Below are positions 43,423-52,200 of a DNA stretch of 64,000 bases, piece after piece. The DNA comes from an uncultured Prevotella sp. (GTDB taxonomy: Bacteria > Bacteroidota > Bacteroidia > Bacteroidales > Bacteroidaceae): positions 25,297-89,296 of the forward strand of contig USEC01000001.1 in the NCBI GenBank assembly GCA_900553595.1, given 5' to 3'. Under the pieces are notes generated by a model. That model did not search any database and was not told the origin of the DNA. It saw nothing but the letters and a program-made list of their open reading frames with translations. Every line of letters begins with the position of its first letter. Position 1 is the first letter of the stretch. Position numbers and translations under genes: made by a program.

Positions 43423-43454
43423 TTTGCAAGTTAGGCCGATTTTCCGTACTTTTG
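43423..43454 (+). promoter_or_regulatory. Consensus promoter of the acetyltransferase-like gene
   Basis: TTTG at 43423-43426, a 20-nt spacer and TACTTTTG at 43447-43454. The expected leader is ~85 nt. Confidence 0.8.
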
Positions 43455-43545
43455 TAAAATTGGAGACAAACGCCCCGACGCCCCGGTGCGCCGAAAGTAT
43501 GCCGCAGCGGGTGTTTATGCACGAGAAAACAAAACCATTATAAGA

Positions 43546-44703
43546 ATGTCAGCAATAGAAATTAAGAAGGTGGAGACGCGTAGCGAACTCGACGCTTTCA
43601 TCGAATTCCATTACGACCTTTACAAGGACAATCCCTACGATGTGCCCAACCTCTATTCCGACGAGGTGAAGAATTTCAGCAAGGACAAGAATCCCGCGTT
43701 CGAGTTCAGCGACGCCGAGTGCTACCTTGCCCTGCGCGACGGCAAGGTCGTGGGACGCGTGGCGGCCATCATCAACCACCGCGCCAACGAGCGTTGGGAC
43801 CGCAGGAGCGTGCGCTTCGGCTGGCTCGACTTCATCGACGACCACGAAGTGTCCGAGGCCCTCTTCAAGGCTGTGGAGGACTACGGCCGCGCCAACGGCA
43901 TGACGGAGATGGTGGGGCCTCTCGGCTTCACCGACATGGACCCCGAAGGCATGCTGACATGGGGATTCGACCAGCTCGGCACAATGCCCACCATATACAA
44001 CTACCCCTACTACCCCGAGCACATGGAGCACATGGGCGGCTGGGAGAAGGACAACGACTATGTGGAGTACAAGCTCTATGTCCCCGAGCAGATGCCTGAG
44101 AAGTACAGCAAGGTGGCGCAGATGATACAGAAACGCTACAACCTGCACATCAAGAAGCTCCGCCGCAACGAGATTTTCGGTCCCGACGGCTACGGTCAGA
44201 AGATTTTCGGCGTCATCAACGCCACCTTCCACGACCTCTACGGCTACTCCGAGCTGTCGCAGCAGCAGATCGACCACTACATCAAGACATTCCTCCCGCT
44301 GCTCGACCTCAATCTCGTCACCCTCATCGAGGACTGGAACACGCCCGACCACAAGCTCGTCGGCGTGGGCATCACCATGCCGTCGCTCTCCCGCGCCCTG
44401 CAGAAGTGCCGCCGCGGACGCCTCTTCCCCTTCGGCTGGTGGCACCTGCTGCGTGCCTTGAAGATGCACCGTACGAAGATTGTCGACCTGCTCCTCGTCG
44501 GCGTCCTGCCCGAATACCGTGCCAAGGGTGCCAACGCGCTCCTCTTCTACGACCTCATCCCCTACTACCAGAAGTACAAGTTCGAATGGGGCGAGACCAA
44601 TGTCGAGATGGAGACCAACGAGAAAGTGCAGGGACAGTGGCAGTACCTCGAGCGCGAGAACCACAAGCGCCGCCGCTGCTACCGCAAGGACATAAAAGCT
44701 TAG
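43546..44703 (+). CDS. GNAT-fold N-acetyltransferase-like protein
   Basis: A 385-residue protein read from ATG at 43546 (MSAIEIKKVE). It opens with a GNAT-like segment: FIEFHYDLYKDNPYDVPNL, then ECYLALRDGKVVGRVAAIIN, matching the strand pair that precedes the acetyl-CoA site. Later parts include GPLGFTDMDPEGMLTWGFD and LLVGVLPEYRAKGANALLFY, where RAKGAN resembles the pyrophosphate-binding loop. Homologues of this length are common in Bacteroidales and uncharacterised. Substrate unknown. Its own promoter lies at 43423-43454, and parE starts 79 bases after its stop. Confidence 0.75.
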   Translation: MSAIEIKKVETRSELDAFIEFHYDLYKDNPYDVPNLYSDEVKNFSKDKNPAFEFSDAECYLALRDGKVVGRVAAIINHRANERWDRRSVRFGWLDFIDDHEVSEALFKAVEDYGRANGMTEMVGPLGFTDMDPEGMLTWGFDQLGTMPTIYNYPYYPEHMEHMGGWEKDNDYVEYKLYVPEQMPEKYSKVAQMIQKRYNLHIKKLRRNEIFGPDGYGQKIFGVINATFHDLYGYSELSQQQIDHYIKTFLPLLDLNLVTLIEDWNTPDHKLVGVGITMPSLSRALQKCRRGRLFPFGWWHLLRALKMHRTKIVDLLLVGVLPEYRAKGANALLFYDLIPYYQKYKFEWGETNVEMETNEKVQGQWQYLERENHKRRRCYRKDIKA

Positions 44704-44782
44704 AAGCACGCCGCAACGCCCGTGAGGCCTTCGCGGAAAGCGCATGAAACGGAGAACCCCCATAACACAACCCATCACCACA

Positions 44783-46735
44783 ATGTCAGAAGAAACCATC
44801 CAGCCCACCGTCCAATACACCGACGACAACATTCGCCACCTCTCCGACATGGAGCATGTGCGCACCCGACCCGGCATGTACATCGGACGCCTCGGCGACG
44901 GCAATCTCCCAGAGGACGGCATCTATGTCCTCCTCAAGGAAGTTGTCGATAACTCCATCGACGAATTTAAGATGAATGCCGGCAAGCGCATTGAAATCGA
45001 CATCGAGGACAACCTCCGTGTCGGCGTGCGCGACTATGGACGCGGCATACCGCAAGGCAAACTCGTCGAGGCAGTGAGCGTGCTCAACACCGGAGGAAAG
45101 TATGACTCCAAGGCATTCAAGAAGAGTGTCGGACTCAACGGTGTGGGTGTCAAGGCCGTCAATGCTCTCAGCGCACACTTCACCGTCAGCTCCTACCGTG
45201 ACGGGCAGGTGCGCACATTGCAGTTTGAGCGCGGTGAACTCAAGAGCGACACCACACAGCCGTCGGCCGACGAGACGGGTACCTACATCTTCTTCGAGCC
45301 CGACCCCACGCTCTTCACCGGCTACTCCTTCCACGACGACATCGTGGAGACGATGCTGCGCAACTACACCTACCTCAACTCCGGGCTCACCATCATGCAC
45401 AACGGTCGCCGCATTGTGTCGCGCAACGGTCTCGCCGACCTCCTCACCGACACCATGACCACCGACCCTCTCTATCCCATCGTACACATAAAAGGCGACG
45501 ACATAGAGATAGCCTTCACACACACCAACCAGTATGGCGAGGAGTATCACTCCTTCGTGAACGGACAGCACACCACACAGGGAGGCACACACCAGAGCGC
45601 GTTCAAGGAGCACATAGCCCGCACGGTGAAGGAATTCTTCTCGAAGAACTATGAATACACCGACATACGCAACGGACTCGTGGCGGCGATAGCCATCAAC
45701 GTGGAGGAACCAATGTTCGAGAGCCAGACGAAAATCAAGCTCGGTTCACTGCAGATGGCACCCGGCGGGGAGAGCATCAACAAGTATGTGGGCGACTTCA
45801 TCAAGCGCGAAGTCGATAACTTCCTGCACATCCACGCCGATGTGGCAGAGACAATGCAGCAGAAAATCACCGAGAGCGAGCGCGAACGCAAGGCCATGGC
45901 AGGAGTCACCAAGATAGCACGCGAGCGCGCCAAGAAGGCCAACCTCCACAACCGCAAGCTCCGCGACTGCCGCATACACTACTCCGACGCCAAGAACGAC
46001 CGCAAGGAAGAGTCGAGCATATTCATCACCGAGGGCGACTCGGCAAGCGGTTCCATCACCAAGAGCCGCGATGTGAACACGCAGGCAGTCTTCTCGCTCC
46101 GCGGAAAACCACTCAACTGCTACGGACTCACGAAGAAAGTGGTGTATGAAAACGAGGAGTTCAACCTCCTTCAGGCAGCACTCGACATCGAGGACGGGCT
46201 CGACTCGCTCAGATACAACAAGGTGATAGTAGCCACCGATGCCGATGTCGATGGCATGCACATACGCCTTCTCATCATCACTTTCTTCCTGCAGTTCTTC
46301 CCCGACCTCATAAAGAAAGGTCATGTCTATGTCCTGCAGACACCACTCTTCCGTGTGCGCAACCGCCGCACGAAGATAAAGGACAAGAAAGTGGTGGCCG
46401 AAGCCGACGCACGCCTCACGGGAAAAGAGAAGAAGAGCGACTTCGTCGTGCGCTACTGCTACTCCGACGACGAGCGCGTCAAGGCCATACAGAGCCTCGG
46501 ACCCGACCCCGAAATAACACGATTCAAAGGTCTCGGAGAGATTTCGCCCGACGAGTTCGTACACTTCATAGGCCCCGACATGCGCCTTGAGCAGGTCACC
46601 CTGCACAAGACCGACCAGGTGCAGAAACTCCTCGAATACTACATGGGAAAGAACACTATGGAGCGTCAGAACTTCATCATCGACAACCTCGTCGTGGAGG
46701 AAGACCTGCCCGACGACGAGACCCTCGACGACTGA
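44783..46735 (+). CDS. parE: DNA topoisomerase IV subunit B
   Basis: A 650-residue type IIA topoisomerase ATPase subunit, read from ATG at 44783 ([10 protein letters not shown]). The GHKL ATPase has [17 protein letters not shown] and [14 protein letters not shown], and the TOPRIM domain has TEGDSASGS and [12 protein letters not shown]. The short length and RRPGMYIG-like opening ([14 protein letters not shown]) fit the Bacteroidetes ParE group rather than GyrB. With ParC it decatenates daughter chromosomes; parC is not in the window. In Bacteroides coaD often separates parE from the S41 protease; it is absent here. Confidence 0.93.
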   Translation: MSEETIQPTVQYTDDNIRHLSDMEHVRTRPGMYIGRLGDGNLPEDGIYVLLKEVVDNSIDEFKMNAGKRIEIDIEDNLRVGVRDYGRGIPQGKLVEAVSVLNTGGKYDSKAFKKSVGLNGVGVKAVNALSAHFTVSSYRDGQVRTLQFERGELKSDTTQPSADETGTYIFFEPDPTLFTGYSFHDDIVETMLRNYTYLNSGLTIMHNGRRIVSRNGLADLLTDTMTTDPLYPIVHIKGDDIEIAFTHTNQYGEEYHSFVNGQHTTQGGTHQSAFKEHIARTVKEFFSKNYEYTDIRNGLVAAIAINVEEPMFESQTKIKLGSLQMAPGGESINKYVGDFIKREVDNFLHIHADVAETMQQKITESERERKAMAGVTKIARERAKKANLHNRKLRDCRIHYSDAKNDRKEESSIFITEGDSASGSITKSRDVNTQAVFSLRGKPLNCYGLTKKVVYENEEFNLLQAALDIEDGLDSLRYNKVIVATDADVDGMHIRLLIITFFLQFFPDLIKKGHVYVLQTPLFRVRNRRTKIKDKKVVAEADARLTGKEKKSDFVVRYCYSDDERVKAIQSLGPDPEITRFKGLGEISPDEFVHFIGPDMRLEQVTLHKTDQVQKLLEYYMGKNTMERQNFIIDNLVVEEDLPDDETLDD

Positions 46736-46780
46736 ACCGCCCCGCAGGCACCCCTGCCACAGACATAACACACAAAGGAA

Positions 46781-48343
46781 ATGAAGAACAGCATCATCAC
46801 ACTGCTCGTCCTGACTGCTGTCGGGGCGGTTTTCGCGCAGAGCATCAACCCACTGCGCAAACTCCAGATAGCCGAAATGGCGATAAGCAACCTCTATGTC
46901 GACTCCGTCGATGAGCAAAAACTCTCCGAAGACGCCATAAGAGGAATGCTCGAAAATCTCGACCCACACTCCTCCTACACCACGGCAAAGGAGACAAAGG
47001 CAATGAACGAACCGCTGCAAGGCTCGTTCGACGGTATCGGCGTACAGTTTAATATGGTGGACGACACGCTCCTCGTGATACAGACCGTCACCAAAGGCCC
47101 GTCGGAAAAGGTGGGAATATGCGCCGGTGACCGCATCATCACCGTCAATGACACCACCATCGCAGGCGTGAAGATGAACCGCACCGACATCATGCGCCGC
47201 CTCAGAGGGCCGCGTGGCACCAGCGTCGATATAGGCATACGCCGCCGCGGAGTGCCCGAACTCATGCACTTCACCGTCGTGCGCAACCGCATACCCGTGA
47301 AATCGCTCGATGCTGCCTACATCATACGCCCTCATGTGGGCTACATACGCATAGGAAACTTCGGCGCAACCACCTACAAGGAGTTTATGACTGCCGTCGA
47401 TTCGCTTGAGAAAAAAGGTATGCGCGACCTCATCCTCGACCTTCAGGACAACGGCGGAGGCTACCTTCAAGCCGCTGTCGAGATAGCCAATGAGTTCTTG
47501 CAGAAGAACGACCTCATTGTCTATACGCAGGGACGGCGTGCCGGCAGACACGAATATCGTGCTCGCGGCAACGGCCGTCTGCTCAAAGGCAAGGTCATGG
47601 TGCTCGTCAATGAATATACGGCATCGGCAGCCGAGATTGTCAGCGGAGCCATCCAGGACCAGGATCGAGGCACCGTCGTGGGGCGTCGCTCATTCGGAAA
47701 AGGCCTTGTGCAGCGTCCCATCGAGTTCGACGACGGCTCCATGATACGCCTCACCGTGGCGCATTACTACACGCCGGCAGGACGATGCATACAGAAACCC
47801 TACGAGAAAGGCGCACGCGAAGACTATGCTCAGGACATAGAGAAACGCTTCAAGCACGGCGAACTCTACTCCGCCGACAGCATACACTTCGCCGATTCGC
47901 TCAAATGCCAGACCCTTCGACGCCACCGCACGGTGTATGGAGGCGGCGGAATCATGCCCGACTACTTCGTACCACTCGATACAACGCAGTTCACCAAGTT
48001 CTACCGGCAGATAGTCGTGCGCAACATCTTGGTTACGACGACACTGAAATATGTCGACGACCACCGCGCAGAACTCAAAAACAACTACGCCTCCTTCGAC
48101 GACTTCGTGCGCAGTTACCATGCACCCGAAGCCCGCATCGACTCCATGATAGCCGAGGCAGAACGCCAGAAAGTGAAACCTGCCGACGATGCCGAACTCA
48201 AAGCTACACGCTACCAGCTCGCACTCCACTTCAAGGCACTCGTCGCCCGCGACATCTGGGACATGGATGAGTACTTCTGCATAGTGAACGAAGAAAGCCA
48301 TATCGTGCGGAAAGCCGTGCAGCTGATGACGGGAAAGGATTGA
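46781..48343 (+). CDS. S41-family C-terminal processing protease
   Basis: A 520-residue periplasmic serine protease. There is a short signal peptide (IITLLVLTAVGAVFAQ), then a PDZ domain (~70-170, IGVQFNMVDDTLLVI ... GVKMNRTDIMRRLRG) and the S41 core. The catalytic dyad is Ser282 (EYTASAAEIV) and Lys307 (RSFGKGLVQ), 25 residues apart as in CtpA/Prc. It cleaves proteins near the C-terminus, and in related species such enzymes affect envelope proteins. It begins 45 bases after parE and is probably co-transcribed. The 917-bp region after it is repeat-rich. Confidence 0.94.
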   Translation: MKNSIITLLVLTAVGAVFAQSINPLRKLQIAEMAISNLYVDSVDEQKLSEDAIRGMLENLDPHSSYTTAKETKAMNEPLQGSFDGIGVQFNMVDDTLLVIQTVTKGPSEKVGICAGDRIITVNDTTIAGVKMNRTDIMRRLRGPRGTSVDIGIRRRGVPELMHFTVVRNRIPVKSLDAAYIIRPHVGYIRIGNFGATTYKEFMTAVDSLEKKGMRDLILDLQDNGGGYLQAAVEIANEFLQKNDLIVYTQGRRAGRHEYRARGNGRLLKGKVMVLVNEYTASAAEIVSGAIQDQDRGTVVGRRSFGKGLVQRPIEFDDGSMIRLTVAHYYTPAGRCIQKPYEKGAREDYAQDIEKRFKHGELYSADSIHFADSLKCQTLRRHRTVYGGGGIMPDYFVPLDTTQFTKFYRQIVVRNILVTTTLKYVDDHRAELKNNYASFDDFVRSYHAPEARIDSMIAEAERQKVKPADDAELKATRYQLALHFKALVARDIWDMDEYFCIVNEESHIVRKAVQLMTGKD

Positions 48344-48364
48344 TTCCGTTCTTCTTTAAGAATA

Positions 48365-48490
48365 CAGGAGTTAAGAATTCAGAAGTTAAGCCATTAGCTT
48401 TGAGGAGTCAGGAGTTAAGAATACAGAAGTTAAGCCGTATGCTTTGAGGAGTCAGGAGTTAAGAATTCAGGAGTTAAGCCATTAGCTTTG
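48365..48490. repeat. 44-bp tandem repeat after the S41 protease gene
   Basis: Units at 48365, 48409 and 48453 (the last shortened to 38). Each contains CAGGAGTTAAGAATTCAG and TTAAGCCATTAGCTTTG with a few changes. A further CTTAACTTCTGACTCC-type stretch occupies 48640-48735. Confidence 0.9.
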
Positions 48491-48496
48491 CCAATC

Positions 48497-48613
48497 ATAG
48501 GAGGTCGAGCGTCCCGCTCGACAACACCGTCCAAACAATTCATAATTAAGAATTCATAATTCATAATGTATTTGTTTGCGTTGTGTTGTCGAGCGGGACG
48601 CTCGACCTCCTAT
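48497..48613. repeat. Palindromic 31-bp inverted-repeat element, copy 3
   Basis: Arms 48497-48527 and 48583-48613 are perfect 31-bp inverted copies of the element at 11100-11209, with a different AT-rich centre that resembles copy 2. Confidence 0.92.
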
Positions 48614-48873
48614 GGTTACTTGTCTCCATAAGAAGCAAAGGTAATGGCTTAACTTCTTAACTTCTGACTTCTTAACTCCTTCCTTCTGACTCCTTAACTT
48701 CTTCCTTCTGACTCCTTAACTCCTGACCCCCTGCCTTCCTACAAGCAAAAACATAACAGACATTTTGTAGGAAATTCAGAACAGCGAAGTCTTTAAATGT
48801 CTTAAAATAAGCGACAAATGGGAAATTTTTTGTTAAAAATCTCTTTTTTTATACAACTTTATGGAAAATTTCC

Positions 48874-49006
48874 TATCTTTGCATAAGATAGGCGGCACCT
48901 CAGCAATTTGAAGCAAGCTTCATTGCATTCGGTTTGCACTATCTTTGCCAAAGATAGGCTGCACTCGGCAATTTGAAAGCAAGCTTTCATTGCACTTGCC
49001 TTGCAC
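48874..49006 (+). promoter_or_regulatory. Tandem duplicated promoter-like unit before the surface-protein operon
   Basis: Two direct copies, 48874-48939 (66 bp) and 48940-49006 (67 bp), about 80% identical. Each opens with TATCTTTG, a Bacteroidetes -7 box. Each then has AAGATAGG that can pair back with the box, and TTGAAAGCAAGCTTTCA, a near-palindrome (shorter in copy 1). No good -33 element precedes either box. A regulated double promoter or a dispersed element carrying a promoter both fit. Confidence 0.55.
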
Positions 49007-49075
49007 CGCCACACTCAGAAACGAACTAAGCTTTACAGCTCTCTCCGTGCGCTTTGCCGCATATACAAACTGCTT

Positions 49076-49260
49076 GACCCGACCAAACCCCAACCCCAAA
49101 AACTGACATAAACCCCAACATAAAAACCCAGACACGACCCCCACAAACCCCAAAACAACAGACTCAAAAACCCGAACCCCAAATCCTCAAACCCGATACT
49201 ACTCTCACCCCAAAACATAAAAACAAAATTTTTAAAAACCATAACAAAAACCTCTACACA
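49076..49260 (+). promoter_or_regulatory. Strongly A/C-rich leader of the 1664-residue surface protein
   Basis: This ~185-nt stretch up to the ATG is nearly free of G and poor in T, with many CCCC runs spaced by AA or AAAA. The complementary strand therefore has clustered GGGG runs able to form G-quadruplexes. The leader RNA would be largely unpaired. Confidence 0.6.
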
Positions 49261-52200
49261 ATGAAAAGAACGCTTATTGCTATGGGCGTGTTCACAGCAC
49301 TCTTGTGTACGCTCGCCTTTGCCGCAACCGGTCAAGGCCCTATCAGTCAAATCAAACGAGTATTCAGCTCTGCCGACAAGCAGGCAAGCAAGTTATCAAC
49401 GACAAAACTCAAAATCAATGAGGAGAGTCTTGCCATCGCCATGCATACGGTGCATGACAAAGGCACGGCAGGAAAGGCTGCCGCCCCAAGCAGGATAAAT
49501 CCCAGCAACCAGGTTAAGACTTTCAATTTGTGGCGTATGGAGGGGGGAAACATGCAAACCTATAATGGTGCTTCTTACGACGCTTCCTCCAACACGATAA
49601 ATATTGCGGGCGACGGAAACTCGTTCAACTCTTTCCTCACGCTTACCACCGAGAGCGAGTATCTCTGGGTAAGTCAGTACAACAAGGACTACACCTTCAC
49701 CGGAAAGCTTAAGGCCGACGGTGACGCTGTCGTGAATCCATGCATCCTCTATCTGGACAATGGCGAGAAAGCCAATCTTTACATCGTAGCCCAGACGGAG
49801 ATGGAGCTGAATGCAGACAACAACTATACAAGCGACTTCTCCGTTACCGCTTCAGGTCTTGCGGCAGGCCGCCCGCTGTTCGTGGGATACCTTGTGCAAA
49901 GGACCGACAACAGCACCAACATCCAGTCCACCAACAACGATTTCTACTACTCTTTCGAGACACTCGTAGCAGAAAAGTGGAACGCGGACAACAGTCTGCC
50001 CGGACTTGGCATCACCGCCGACATGGCTGAAAACGCCTATACCATAGTGTGCGCCGACAGTCTTACAACGCTCGGACTGTATCTCGACGGCGAGACTCTT
50101 TGCATGGTGGGCATGAACACCACAGCCACTTCGTTCAAAGTGCCAATGAGTATCTTTATCAATGAAAAGGAATATAATATAGGTTTGTTTGGCAAACCGA
50201 ATAACGAATCGTTCGACTGGTCGGGCTCGCAGAGCCTCACCTCGCTCGACCTTGCGTATGTGGAAAAGCTGAACTTGCTGTTTGCCAACTCTTCCGTGAC
50301 CGACCTCTTTATCTATGACGGTCGTACAGTCAATGTGTGCGACGATGTGAGCAACATCTATCTGCACTTGCCTTATGCTACTTCACGCAACGAATATAAG
50401 GATTTAGGTTTCCGTCGCACACTCATGGGCGATGAGCAGCCATCCTATCCTAATTCGGTATTCCTTTATTCATGGGTTATGCCGGGTGAGCGTGAAGGCG
50501 ATTATTTCGGCGTGCTCATTGACCAGGGCTACATGAATTTGGTTGAAATATTCACTCAGGAAGAGAGCATAACACTGCCGGCGACTACCAAATATTACGA
50601 TTCTAATGTAAGAATCACTCGCTTTGGATATGCAAGCAGCACACAGTATGCTTTCGTTAATGCGCCGAACCTCAAGTCGCTGACCATCCCCAGAGGCTAC
50701 CAAAATTTGAACATCGAATGGGAGAAGACCGCCATCAACGAGATTCATCTGAAGGGCGAAAAGCCGCAGACAGCCTACCAGGTGCCGTCTAATGTCACCG
50801 TCTATGCCCCGTCGAGGGAAGTGTACGACGCCTTGAGAAGCGACGGACTGTGGAACTCCGCAAAAATCAAACCCGAAGGTTGGGAACTGAACCGTCCTAA
50901 GGTGGTGTGCGACGACGGTCTTACTACACTCGAATTCGAATCTTTCGACGGCCAACTGAGCGTGGTGAACATCATCACCACCGCTGCTACCGTGACTATC
51001 CCCGACAGCGTGACCATCGACGGACAGTTATATAAGGTGGATATGTTCGGCGCGTCAAATGCAAATACGTTCGACTGGACTGACGCACAGTCGGTGACCA
51101 AGCTCGACCTCACCAACGTGCCGACGCTGCGTCTCTCATTGGTAGGTTCTTCCGTGACCGATCTTTGCGTAGGTTCCGGTGTCAATTTCGCATTCCTTAG
51201 CGATGTGTCGCAGGTTTATCTGCACATGCCTTACGGCGAATCGCGCGACAACTACTTGAATTACGGCTTCAAGCGCATACTCATTGGCGATGAGCAGCCT
51301 TCTTATCCCGAACCGTCCAATAGCTCGTACTGGGTGATTGCCGGCGAGCGCGAAGGCGACTACTTCAGCATATCATACAATTCTGGTGAAGAAAAGTTCC
51401 GCGTGGCTGAGATATTCACAGCGGCTGAAAGCGTGACACTGCCCGAAACCACACGTTACACCAACGGGCAGGAGATGCCTCTCACCGTGCTCGGAGCCAA
51501 CAGCGGCTATTGGGCAGAACCGCTCGTGACACAGGCGGCAAACCTCAAGTCGATTGTCGTGCCCGGATGCTATAACGAAATGCATGTGAACTGGAACTAT
51601 ACAGGTATCAGAGAGCTCCGCATGAAGGGCGCAATGCCTTCAAGCGAATGGAATGTGCCTTCGGAATACTCAGTGTATATCTCGTCAAAGGAAAGCTACG
51701 ATGCCTACGCTGCCAACGACTCCTGGAAGGATGCGGAACTTCTGCCCGACGGTTGGGACTTCGACTGGATGGCTGTCAATGTGAAGCGCAAGGGCGAGTT
51801 CGCACAGACATACATCGAAATGAACGATGCCGACTGGAGCCAAGGCGTCAATGTGAAGGTGATAGGTGCTCTCAACGGCACCGACCTCTCCAACATAAAG
51901 AAGCTCACCAAGCTCCGCAAGCTCGACCTTTCTGATGCAACGTTTGACGCACTGCCGTCGTCGTTCATCTCAAGCAACTCCACCTTGCAGGAAGTGACAT
52001 TGCCGGCAAGCGTGAAGTTTATACCACGTTCGGCATTCGAATACTGCAAGCGACTCGGAAAACTGACGGCGCAGGGCGTCGACTCCATCGCCGAGAGCGC
52101 ATTCAGGAACTGTGAACGCCTCACCGACTTCGACATCTCTGCCGCTACATACATAGGTGTTGAGGCATTCAACGGCTGCACGAAGTTCGTTCCCGCAGCA

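Noticed and set aside
43120..43434. ORF of 104 codons over the sdhB downstream gap
   Set aside because: It translates the decayed palindromic element and the AAGGCTT array (repeating NKASL/KQGLF residues); similar spurious ORFs occur at every array.
45746..47551. Long minus-strand ORF of 601 codons
   Set aside because: Antisense to parE and the S41 protease, both with intact catalytic motifs.
48920..49153. Minus-strand ORF of 77 codons before the surface operon
   Set aside because: It reads the complement of the duplicated promoter unit and the A/C-rich leader; no start signal or family.
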